This document shows positions 20,001 to 24,946 of a stretch of 64,000 bases of DNA, piece after piece. The notes beneath the pieces are model-generated. The model was not told the origin of the DNA, made no database searches, and saw only the letters and a list, made by a program, of their open reading frames with translations. This DNA is from Pseudomonas sp. MYb118 (GTDB taxonomy: Bacteria > Pseudomonadota > Gammaproteobacteria > Pseudomonadales > Pseudomonadaceae). Numbering within the stretch: position 1 is the first letter of the stretch; every line of letters starts with the position of its first letter. The stretch spans positions 930,001 through 994,000 of the forward strand of contig NZ_JBFRXN010000003.1 in the NCBI RefSeq assembly GCF_040947875.1. Reading direction: 5' to 3'. The position numbers and the translations under genes were made by a program.

Positions 20001-20473
20001 TCGGCCACCGTTTGCTGCGGCCCCTTGGCATTTTCCCAACCTTGGGTCAGCCCGGTGTCGACTTTCAAGCCGCCCTCGCCGAGGCCGTTAGGCACGAACT
20101 GCACGGTATTGAACGCCGCTGCGCGCCCGGCGGCCTGCGCTGCCTGTTGAGCGGCAATGGCGGCGACGGTGTTGTTGAGCGTTTCGACCGAACGCGACAG
20201 TTGTTGCCGCGCCCGTTGTTGCTGAGCCAGCGGCGGCGTCATGCCAGGCAAGCCACCCACCGGCCGAGAGGCTGCCGCCTGCTGCGCCGCGCCTTTGGCA
20301 GCGAACCAGCTGGAACTGAACGCCGTCGCCGCCTGGGCACTGCCGGCCACCAGGCACAGCGCAATCGCCTGGGCCAGCGGCTTGAGCAGCCACAGCGCCG
20401 GGTCCACCGCACGCGCGGTATCACGGCGTACGGACAGAGATGGGGTATTGCGACGAGCTTGGCGAACGAGCAT
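8009..20473 (-). CDS. pdtA: Giant TpsA exoprotein, filamentous-haemagglutinin family (PdtA)
   Basis: About 4154 aa from the ATG at 20473 (MLVRQARRNT). A GTG one codon earlier has better spacing to AAGGA, and a frame open to 20581 has no good start. A long signal region (1-48, ending AQA) is followed by the TPS/haemagglutination domain (about 125-310), with ILNWETFNVGRDTTVEF and MLINRNGIVFSGTSQVNVRNLVAAATNIS as its motifs. Thousands of residues of beta-helical repeats (G.I.L, NAGTIS, GSITLATGG) follow, then a C-terminal filamentous-haemagglutinin DUF3739-type region (GDIDLIAPLGTIDAGEAGIRVSGNINI) and an Ala/Gln-rich tail. It is secreted by PdtB and is likely an adhesin. Its P. aeruginosa counterpart is induced by phosphate limitation. 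Parts have lower GC than their surroundings. Confidence 0.93.
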   Translation of the reverse strand: MLVRQARRNTPSLSVRRDTARAVDPALWLLKPLAQAIALCLVAGSAQAATAFSSSWFAAKGAAQQAAASRPVGGLPGMTPPLAQQQRARQQLSRSVETLNNTVAAIAAQQAAQAAGRAAAFNTVQFVPNGLGEGGLKVDTGLTQGWENAKGPQQTVADGKTTVKIEQTADKAILNWETFNVGRDTTVEFAQQSNWAVLNRVNDPSARASQIQGQIKGDGTVMLINRNGIVFSGTSQVNVRNLVAAATNISDVQFRDRGLYYDSTGSQPTFTDAAGKVLVEQGARIQTHAPTVSTDSGGYVLLLGNEVENAGTISTAKGQTVLGAGDRFYIRKGQGTEGNTFSTTFGNEVTPGFKAGGSGKVSNSGLIQASTGDITLTGHEVVQNGVLLASTSVNTRGTIHLLNPATDTTGSVTLGKGSASAILLDSSDLTALDSQHDAALTGVTLNNRIRSDQSRIDIGSGGTVEFQDGSITLATGGQVAVSAGLRSLVRNGALIDVSGALGVKVAMEANNIKINVQGNEQRDSSINREKGALNSNDVWVDVRELIFVPAGTNGYATDRWYTAGGLLEVGGYLGTQGHTIGEWMAQGGTVSFTGNDVVTEKGSVINLSGGTLDVQSGIIRQSWLRGADGRLYEVSRAPGDILYTGLYKGYEDSSERWGQTSYYFNPLIAPLSRAESGYTVGRDAGQLVIATRNAVLDGQLLGEVFQGERQTQAPRAGLDGYDQAQTARARRAQLVVGTYDPNWSETAKGLVYRHEAVMDQVQIGGERPADGDDLGLTGAVSTERKGKLFLDTDWVNGFALGALKVAAKGKIAVDEAVTVDTGGDITLNGQDVQVNADLTARAGSVRLGTVLTSSQPSKVSVAKGVHLDTRGLWANLRTDLTDANSLAYLNGGLVSITSTGDINLASGSVINVSSGGAVLANGKTRGGKGGDVALESSTERVLSQSQLVMDGEVRGYGVTGGGTLKIQASKVLIGDSGSPVADHTLQLSADTFKKGFSAYNIIGLTTLQVADDAVVDVSMPVYRFADSALDQPGGIDPLRAFELWTPNLFQENPTKGVLTQRGGASLSLQAGGSLPSLMDPVNNTLTIGQGSRITVDPGQRINLRSAGQITVEGELNAWGGTINIRQQLFGMDPENDAQDADPVANNRSIWIGDHAVLDVAGRVATAVDALGRVYGQVGKGGNIIVGGEIDAKKATATSSDAFVIIRPGARLEASGSEAMLDVAGVGLTRVATDGGRISLSSYNGLWVDGSLRAAAGGVGAAGGRLDIALDAPLYRDGQGSNTVRVPREMIIGQAADGVQLSDDLHPGEAATALRYGYTRLSADKLMVGGFDSLSLFSNGLLSFDGDVDLQMNQSLSLYAKSISLAESSKDTAHINLAAPYMRLSGPGVYYTPAAGSVRPLVQNTPTNRVAAAQFTATANLLDLINSLSFGADGRIKLLNGANMTVNRRSFDRVTLDSSGDIRLLGQPGDPTGTSIWTAGDLHLIGAQVYPGTRVAAQIRVGFQGPATINPERTFSVSSHGVAPVAAPYSAFGSLKVFAGNIEQGGVLRAPLGLIRLGNDAFGDTRAVHLLPGSVTSVSGAGLVMPYGGTTDGIDYRYNGQSVVLQGIANIDTGVVLDGRYVDAQAGSLIDLSGGGDLLGAGFVTGRGGSTDARFNPLVRNAADGTFSLPGLASNPVYAIVPGNQSVYAPMYGEAGASDPRIGQQITIGAGVPGLPAGTYTLLPSTFALLPGAFRVEVNGQATASGASDAVKMRNGSWTSSGQMSIANTGLRDSLASQVILTSADVLRRYSQYNETSYNQFVLSDAARRGVPRAQSTMDGKSLTLSLKKSDRDIALDFNGKALFGAAQGGVLGTAVVRGATDVEILAAGASRTQGFGGVSVYADDLNNLGAGRLTVGASPFVYYESSPNFIQFVGEANNITLRQDATLSAPEVVLWTKGVSGAITLEAGAAINTLGRGNVPYDSTAGFVYQPGQAALLLVSNGWTNVLAPMAANSGDGAGSIRIGTCAVGVCTNPAMLYSNGSITAATDNKFELGDSVRFGTRHLALAVGSVNAGSAEALAAVSSRLPAGLVLNQNVLDRLLRGDTQFGAPALETLSLTTRDSFNFIGDVTLDTLDPLTGKSRLANLVLITPAIYGLGDANAVATIRTENLIWNGATQAPGAVVNGGAGTGHGTLDIQAKRIELGYGPNPQPNGQDQNNRLALGFANVNLNASERITANHKGSLSVYEQQGAYDPVKGYAYSGGNLNLRTPLLTGEAASVNLLKAGNTLTLISPTDDRTAIADALGAELSLEARNVVVDGRIALASGKLTVKAEDDVTLTNNAYLDLAGRTLPFNDVKKYSWGGDVALYSSNGNIRQAAGSRIDLSAVNNQGGNLSAIALAAGAGVVDLQGEILGSSSGYYDAGGTWVPYKAGGVDIRAQHLGTSGDLNAEFAALNQRLNAGQVFGSRSFQLKQGNLVIGDGLKAGEVSVSVDNGSLTVVGLIDASGERVGSIRLSGKTGLTVAGSAVLDAHGRMLRVDSYGKIIDAPNRAMIVLNSGEGLLTLASGALIDLRHGTDVAIGNQPGQHDGRLRGTLELNAPRLGGNDIAVDASGALNIQGARSIALNATRRYIDAADGVDPAASGRPYQVIDQAYLDRIHLDSNAFINAALANNDLLQRKLAGLNNTTYADAFHLRPGVEIASKTADGDLVVQGDLDLSGYRYASLNPHTQKTSVYGSGESGNLVLRAGGNLDIYGSINDGFAPPPETVDDAGWKLVAGKQPFGGDLIVPGTGVTLAEGTQYTVGATLNYDLPIQAATFASGTLLPTQGILAGPYTFSAGTVLAGAVHDAAGNLLYAAGTLLGADVTLPAGSRLGAGIRLNTATAMQGMLWPKGVPLPGTIFDNATVGVKLSGSLALLRGSLIPSMTDVKLADGTLYIDLRPLSGTQQGRNWAVASMLPSGSASWSTRLVAGSDLSASDNRTVKPLTVEGDLRLADTHYGLKVNESAGRLVWSVGSGYGNDYEPVPEEYLIICDIVPEACEPMARWTWAPGNYWGMPDYAPITPNDPALCEWDLTQCIETLPGKELKTHTQMFSVLRTGTGDLDLIAAGNLSMNSPFGVYTAGTQSSDIDPRYNQPRGRFSDDGSVLGSSGGDYEKWVNGGSDSLYQAWFPQMGGNLTINAGGSVSGDSLGSDSQARPRPQKASVAVGNWLWRQGTGNTDVPTAWWINFGSYVNEPLDRVKLGFADDPAPYLVGFTGFGTLGGGNISLRAGADGGMLRPMGTFQGNDLAPRSQGLIVAVGSTGRVGSDGTLQLTGGGDMDIRIGGTLNPSAHAEALAGGVSAPHHDLQGALINLRGAAQLTASAAGAVRLSYGSTAGDQDLREVRGFDPFTSTTSAATGGLVLIPGDSGMRVSTRGDLVLGGAADAGRVPLQNSTAFTTPDGVMHAGGGLTGFSLWTEHTAIDLFSAGGNLAPSTSMAETSNSVIVSGRNFSPTDGRFVIPSILRAVAGQGSIYVGPSAGYLNGATSAPGISNSLLLAPSSSGQLELLAGESIYAGGYAINQSGASPLSITTPFAPAFNGYTRNGGSYRTVMSNISVDGIAADGNTRYSLFAFGADSYSGLSGIQAPARFYALTGDLVGVRSGETLFNSTTNTTWYEAAGPVWMLAGRDVVASGTTLGQPITLDGRAGLSSDFTATGNLFIHNNPNDISRVFAGRDILYSSFDIAGPGTLEITAGRNILMENRASITSLGPIRPGDSRPGASLVLQAGVGPEGVDYSRFIDRYLDPKNLAVTGTSLASQPGKVVKTYGEELVSWLTLGYGFSGSEEQARAFYAELPSYEQAVFARQVYFAELRAGGLEYADQNGPRQGSYLRGRNAIAELFPTTDVAGNAIRYDGDITLYGGAGVKTLFGGDIQMLTPGGGQVFGVEGAAPPSTAGIVTQGTGNIQLYSQGSILLGQSRVMTTFGGGILGWSAEGDINAGRGSKTTVVFTPPKRVYDTWGNVTLSPVVPSTGAGIATLNPIAEVPPGDIDLIAPLGTIDAGEAGIRVSGNINIIALRVVNAANIQVQGKSSGIPVTASVNTGAITSASSAATSATQAAEDMSRQQQAAARKNQASVFNVQVLSYGNEQLAPNRDGASLSPTPTYNPNSPVQVIGAGALDDRARGQLTEEERGKLML

Positions 20474-20570
20474 CACTACCAGGTCCTTTTTCAATTGGCG
20501 CAAGAGGCCGCAGGTCGAATGGAACCTGCTGTTACGACATAGGCGGTTGGCAAGGGGGGCGACCGAACGG

Positions 20571-20588
20571 ATGTCACACAAACTTCAT
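20571..20588. promoter_or_regulatory. PHO-box-like site upstream of pdtA
   Basis: The plus strand reads ATGTCAC-ACAA-ACTTCAT, a 7-4-7 arrangement related to CTGTCAT-N4-CTGTCAT. It is 98 bp before the pdtA start and shares 14 of 18 positions with the site before phdA. Like that one it is in the reverse orientation relative to the gene, so it could instead be part of a VreI/PhoB composite promoter or be fortuitous. Confidence 0.35.
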
Positions 20589-20600
20589 GTTCGAGGAGTA

Positions 20601-20648
20601 AATCGCGAGCGAGCAGCCATCTGTGGGAGCGGGCCTGCTCGCGATGGG
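20601..20648. repeat. REP monomer (with a partial neighbour)
   Basis: One complete REP core (CTGTGGGAGCGGGCCTGCTC, ending GCGATGGGG) occurs at 20621-20648. A degenerate inverted remnant (AATCGCGAGCGAGCAGCC) lies just before it, between the lapA terminator and the pdtA promoter region. Confidence 0.85.
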
Positions 20649-20683
20649 GCCTGACAACACTCCGATGATTTTCCACACAAAAA

Positions 20684-20711
20684 AATGGCAGCCCCCGAAG
20701 GAGCTGCCATT
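20684..20711 (-). terminator. Intrinsic terminator of the lapA-like gene
   Basis: Read on the minus strand, AATGGCAGC pairs with GCTGCCATT around a TCCTTCGGGG loop, and the hairpin is followed by TTTTTTTG. It starts 27 bp after the stop of the DING-family gene. Confidence 0.88.
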
Positions 20712-20737
20712 CGATACTTCAGATCAAAACCACAACC

Positions 20738-21856
20738 TTACAACGACGCGGCACGCACCTCGCGGCCTTTGCCGTTGCAGATGCTGGCGTTGTTGATGTC
20801 GAGGTTGTTGCCGGTGGCGTTGGTGATGAAGTTTTCGGTTACAGCGGTTTTCCAGGTTGGTGGCACTGGAATGAAGTTGTGAGCGCTGGTAGCAGCGTTG
20901 TTGCCTGGAGTGCTGTAGTGCTTGGTCAGGAACGCGCGTACATCGGCAGCCACGCCGGCATCCTTGTAGCACTGGCCGAAGATGAGATTGGTGTAGGCCG
21001 CCATGGCATAACCAGCAACTGGGTTAGCCACAACCGGTGACCACTGAACCGGATTTGAAGGGTCGGACGGCAGCGCCAGTGACGCCAATGCGCTGTTCAC
21101 GTTTGCGGTAGTTGGCTGAACGCCGTTGACGCGAGCGACCACAGCGTTGCTTGTGGCATTGGCACCGTCTGGACCGACATAGCCGATGGTGCCATCCACG
21201 GCGTTGACCTCGGTGATCACATCGCTCGTAAGGGCTACACCAACGAAGTTGGCAGGCAGAGTCGGGCTAGCTGGCAGACGGGCGCTGGTGAAGGTGGTGC
21301 TGACCGCAAACTGAGTTGGGCAAATCGAGTTCAAGTGACGGCTGAGGATCTCGGTGGTGCCGCTGGAGGTATTACGATAAACCACACGAATTGGAGTGGC
21401 ATCAGCTGTGCCGAACAGTTGACCCCAAGTGGTCTTGGCGCCGGAAAAAGCGTCACACAGTTGCGCGCTGGTCAGGTCCAGGTTAGTGATACCGGCTTTT
21501 TTGTACGGGATAACCACGGAAGTGGCCACCGATGGCAACTGGATCAGCGGGCCGTAGGCAGCGCCGAAGGTGGTGTTGTAGGTGTTGATTTCAGCGGTGC
21601 TGAGTACCGAATCGCTACCGGCGAAGTCAACAACGCCAGTGGTGCCGAACTGACCTGGGGTGTTGGTCAGAAAAGCACTTTTGCCAATGCCGCTACCGGT
21701 TACGGCATAGCTGAAGTTGGCAGGGAGGATGCTGTTGGCAGAACCTTTGTACAGTGCGGCAGGCAGAGAAGCACCACCACCGGTTACGGCCATGGCTTGG
21801 GCGGAAGCCAATGCGGCGACAGTCAGGGAGGCGGCGATCAGAGTGCGCTTGAACAT
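20738..21856 (-). CDS. lapA: DING/PstS-family secreted protein, LapA-type alkaline phosphatase
   Basis: The start at 21856 (MFKRTLIAAS) was chosen because AAGGAG lies 7 bp upstream; the ATG six codons earlier has none. The 372-aa product has a clear signal peptide (1-22, ASAQAMA). The mature N terminus VTGGGASLPAALYKG is a variant of the DINGGGATLPxxLY signature of DING proteins. PstS-type phosphate-ligand elements follow (VTGSGIGKSAFL, DFAGSDSVLS, RNTSSGTTEILSRHL). In P. aeruginosa the gene at this place next to hxcS encodes LapA, a low-molecular-weight alkaline phosphatase exported by Hxc. The same substrate-system relationship is inferred here. It could equally be a phosphate scavenger without phosphatase activity. 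Confidence 0.85.
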   Translation of the reverse strand: MFKRTLIAASLTVAALASAQAMAVTGGGASLPAALYKGSANSILPANFSYAVTGSGIGKSAFLTNTPGQFGTTGVVDFAGSDSVLSTAEINTYNTTFGAAYGPLIQLPSVATSVVIPYKKAGITNLDLTSAQLCDAFSGAKTTWGQLFGTADATPIRVVYRNTSSGTTEILSRHLNSICPTQFAVSTTFTSARLPASPTLPANFVGVALTSDVITEVNAVDGTIGYVGPDGANATSNAVVARVNGVQPTTANVNSALASLALPSDPSNPVQWSPVVANPVAGYAMAAYTNLIFGQCYKDAGVAADVRAFLTKHYSTPGNNAATSAHNFIPVPPTWKTAVTENFITNATGNNLDINNASICNGKGREVRAASL

Positions 21857-22221
21857 GAAGAATCTCCTTTTCAACGTAGGTTTGTGGTCAACGTGATTTC
21901 AAGTTTTCTTGCATGACACTGGGAGGACTTGGCGCCGACCGTTGCCGGCTGGTCGGGGTCAAGTCGCAGGGAGAAATTCGCAGTTTCCGGTGACAGATAA
22001 AGGAAAAAACCTCGGGTGTGCGGGGTTGATTTCGCGGGTTTTTCTCGGGTGTTTGGGGGCTCTAGGACAAGGGTTTGCTCGGGATAGGCGGCAGGATTGG
22101 GCAAGGTTGGGCTGGAGGGGTTGGTCTGTCGTCGTACATGACAGCGGGGAGAACCCGAGGATGGGTCGGGTGGGGATGGGTTGGCTGGAAAATAATCTTG
22201 GATTTTTGGCGTCAATGGGTC
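21857..22221. other. Non-coding gap upstream of the lapA-like gene
   Basis: No convincing gene is seen. The part next to lapA must carry its promoter. On the lapA sense strand a single good PhoB half-site (GTGTCAT, near 21913-21919) and a second (CTGTCAC, near 21990) are visible, but neither has a matching partner at 11-bp spacing. The open frames here lack ribosome-binding sites and family features. Confidence 0.5.
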
Positions 22222-22303
22222 CGCTATCGCGAGCAGGCTCGCTCCCACAGGGGGGCATTTGTGAACACCAAAGATCCAATGTGGGAGCGAGCCTGCTCGC
22301 GAG
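22222..22303. repeat. REPIN doublet after hxcS
   Basis: Two inverted REP cores, 22222-22250 and 22280-22303, are separated by about 30 bp. The second ends 13 bp from the hxcS stop and is followed on the plus strand by GTTTTTTT. Confidence 0.9.
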
Positions 22304-22316
22304 TTTTTTTGGGGGC

Positions 22317-23528
22317 TCACTGCACCAACTGATTGATCTCGATGATCGGCAGCAACACCGCCATCACGATCACCAGCACCACCCCACCCATCACCACGAT
22401 CATCAAGGGTTCGAGCAAGGCGGTCATGCCCATGGCCCGGCGCTCGAGGTCGCGGGACAGGGTTTCGGCGGCGCGTTCGAGCATCGGCGGCAGTGCGCCG
22501 GTTTTTTCGCCGCTGGCGATCAGGTGGATCAGCACCGGCGGGAAGACTTTTTCCACACGCAGCGCGGCCGCCAGGTTGACCCCTTCGCGCACCTTGGCGG
22601 TGGCGTCGTTGACGCTCAGGCTCAGGCGGTCGTTGGACAGGGTCTGGCGCGCCGCCTCCAGCGCGCGCAGCAGCGGCACGCCGGCGCCGCCGAGGATCGC
22701 CAGGGTCGAGGCGAAGCGTGCTGTGTTAAGGCCCAGCACGAAACGCCCGATCAGCGGCAGGCGCAGGATGCGACTGTGCCAGTTGAGCCTGGCCTGGGTG
22801 TTGCGCAGATACAGGCGCCAGCTCCAGAAACCGCCGGCAATCGCCGCGAAACACAACCAGCCCCAGGCGCGAATGAAGTCGCTGGCATTGAGCATCGCCA
22901 GGGTCAGGCCGGGCAGATCCTGGCGGGCCTGGGAAAACGCGCTGACCACCTGCGGCACCACGTAGCTGAGCAGGAAGATGACGATACCGATCGACACCAG
23001 CCCGACCACGCCCGGGTAGATGAACGCGGTGAGGATCTTGCCGCGCAGGTTGTTGCGTTCCTCGATGTAGTCGGCCAGGCGCTCCATCACCTGCGCCAGG
23101 TCACCGGACTCCTCCCCCGCCGCAATCAGCGCCCGGTAGATTTCCGGAAAGTCCCGTGGCCGCGCCGCCAGCGCCTCGGCCAGGCGCATGCCGCTGCGTA
23201 CATCGGCGCGCACCGCGCTCAGGGTCTGGGCGATGTACTTCTTTTCCGCCTGTTCCACAGTGGCGCTCAGCGCCGCTTCCAGTGGCAGGCTGGCGCCGAG
23301 CAGGCTCGCCAGTTGGCGGGTGGCCCAGGCCAGGTCGTTGTCGGAGAACTTCGGGCTGAACAGCGCGCCGCCGCCTGCCGCTGCGGCATTGTTTTCCAGG
23401 CGCACCTGCAACGCGGTCAAGCCGCGCCCGCGCAGGATGCCGAACGCCGCGCCCTGGCTATCGGCTTCCAGGTGCCCGACCTCGATCTTGCCGTTGGCGT
23501 CGGCCGCTTCAAAGCGATAACGGTTCAT
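22317..23528 (-). CDS. hxcS: Type II secretion inner-membrane platform protein GspF
   Basis: A 403-aa protein with the two-repeat GspF/PilC architecture: T2SSF domains at about 70-190 and 273-393 (SLLGASLPLEAALS.T...... and ILGGAGVPLLRALEAARQTL) and three membrane helices (about 170-195, 220-240, and a C-terminal 372-400 with VMGGVVLVIVMAVLLPI). It anchors the ATPase GspE to the pseudopilus assembly platform. The start codon overlaps the gspE stop by 1 nt (TGATG). It is the last gene of the seven-gene minus-strand hxc operon and corresponds to P. aeruginosa HxcS. Confidence 0.95.
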   Translation of the reverse strand: MNRYRFEAADANGKIEVGHLEADSQGAAFGILRGRGLTALQVRLENNAAAAGGGALFSPKFSDNDLAWATRQLASLLGASLPLEAALSATVEQAEKKYIAQTLSAVRADVRSGMRLAEALAARPRDFPEIYRALIAAGEESGDLAQVMERLADYIEERNNLRGKILTAFIYPGVVGLVSIGIVIFLLSYVVPQVVSAFSQARQDLPGLTLAMLNASDFIRAWGWLCFAAIAGGFWSWRLYLRNTQARLNWHSRILRLPLIGRFVLGLNTARFASTLAILGGAGVPLLRALEAARQTLSNDRLSLSVNDATAKVREGVNLAAALRVEKVFPPVLIHLIASGEKTGALPPMLERAAETLSRDLERRAMGMTALLEPLMIVVMGGVVLVIVMAVLLPIIEINQLVQ

Positions 23529-24946
23529 CAGGCGTCCCGTGTCACACGCAGGATTTCTTCCGGCGCGGTGCTGCCGCTGCGCACCCAGCGCTCGCCGTCT
23601 TCACGCATGCTGAACATGCCGGCAGTGCGAGCGGCGGCACGCAGGGCCTGCTCCCCTGCCCCCTGGTGGATCAGCGTGCGGATGTCGTCGTCGATGCAAA
23701 ACAACTCATGAATGCCGGTACGGCCGCTGTAACCGGTCTGGTTGCACGCCGGGCAGCCCACCGGGCGCCAGGTGCCGGGTACTGCGGCATCGGGCTCCTT
23801 GCACTGCGAACACAGGCGCCGCACCAGACGCTGGGCCAATACGCCGAGCATCGACGAGGCCAGCAGAAACGGCTCCACGCCCATGTCGATCAGGCGGTTG
23901 ATCGCCGACACCGAGTCGTTGGTGTGCAGCGTTGCCAACACCAGGTGCCCGGTCAGCGAGGCCTGCACGGCGATCTGTGCGGTTTCCAGATCACGGATTT
24001 CGCCGATCATGATGATGTCCGGGTCCTGACGCAGGATTGCGCGCAATGCCAGGGCAAAGGTCATGTCGATCTTGGCGTTGACCTGGATCTGGCTGATGCC
24101 CGGCAGGTCGTATTCCACCGGGTCTTCGACGGTGAGGATGTTGCTGGTGCTGGCGTCGAGCCGGGCCAGCGCGGCGTACAGGCTGGTGGTCTTGCCGCTG
24201 CCGGTGGGCCCGGTGACGAGCACTATGCCGTGGGGCTGGCGGATCAAGTGATCGAGCTTGGCCAGCACGTCCGGGTCCATGCCCAGGGTTTCCAGTTGCA
24301 AGCGCCCGGCCTGTTTGTCCAGCAGACGCATGACCACCCGTTCACCATGGCCGGTGGGCACGGTGGACACACGAATGTCGATCGGCCGGCCGGCCACGCG
24401 CAGGGCGATCCGGCCGTCCTGGGGCAGGCGTTTTTCGGCGATGTCGAGTTGCGCCATGATCTTGATCCGCGACACCAGCGCGCCATGCAGCGCCTTGCGC
24501 GGTGAGACCACGTCGCGCAGGGTGCCGTCGACCCGGTAGCGCACCACCGAATGGGTTTCGTAGGGCTCGATGTGAATGTCGCTGGCCTCGTCGCGCGCGG
24601 CCTGGGTCAACAAGGCGTTGATCATGCGGATCACCGGCGCGCCGTCCTGGGTGTCGAGCAGGTCGGTGATTTCCGGGATGTCCTGCATCAGCCGGTCGAG
24701 GTCGACTTCGTTTTCCGCCGCCCCCACCACCGCTGCCGCACTACCGGTGTCGGCATAGGCGCTGGCGAGCAGGCCGTCGAGTTCTTCGTCGCGCACCCGC
24801 TCCAGGCGTGCCGGGCCGTACTGGCGGCGCACCTCGCTGATCGACCAGCCCGGCGTCGACGGGCATACCGTCAGCACCGCACCCGCCTCTTCGGTGCGCA
24901 GGACGATGCGCTGCGCCTTGGCCCAGGCGTACGGCAAGGCACTCAT
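23528..24946 (-). CDS. hxcR: Type II secretion ATPase GspE
   Basis: A 472-aa hexameric secretion ATPase. An N-terminal N1E-like part precedes the nucleotide-binding domain, which has an Asp box (SDIHIEPYETHSVVRYRVDG), Walker A (GPTGSGKTTS), Walker B (DIIMIGEIRDLETA) and a His box (TGHLVLATLHTND). A zinc-binding CxxC pair follows (LCSQCKEPD and CPACNQTGY), as in canonical GspE. It powers assembly of the Hxc pseudopilus. The start overlaps the gspD stop by 4 nt. Confidence 0.96.
   Translation of the reverse strand: MSALPYAWAKAQRIVLRTEEAGAVLTVCPSTPGWSISEVRRQYGPARLERVRDEELDGLLASAYADTGSAAAVVGAAENEVDLDRLMQDIPEITDLLDTQDGAPVIRMINALLTQAARDEASDIHIEPYETHSVVRYRVDGTLRDVVSPRKALHGALVSRIKIMAQLDIAEKRLPQDGRIALRVAGRPIDIRVSTVPTGHGERVVMRLLDKQAGRLQLETLGMDPDVLAKLDHLIRQPHGIVLVTGPTGSGKTTSLYAALARLDASTSNILTVEDPVEYDLPGISQIQVNAKIDMTFALALRAILRQDPDIIMIGEIRDLETAQIAVQASLTGHLVLATLHTNDSVSAINRLIDMGVEPFLLASSMLGVLAQRLVRRLCSQCKEPDAAVPGTWRPVGCPACNQTGYSGRTGIHELFCIDDDIRTLIHQGAGEQALRAAARTAGMFSMREDGERWVRSGSTAPEEILRVTRDA

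Noticed and set aside
17381..20542. Open frame of 1053 codons antisense to the 5' part of pdtA
   Set aside because: Same GC-bias effect; the minus-strand frame has a signal peptide and TPS domain, the plus-strand frame has neither.
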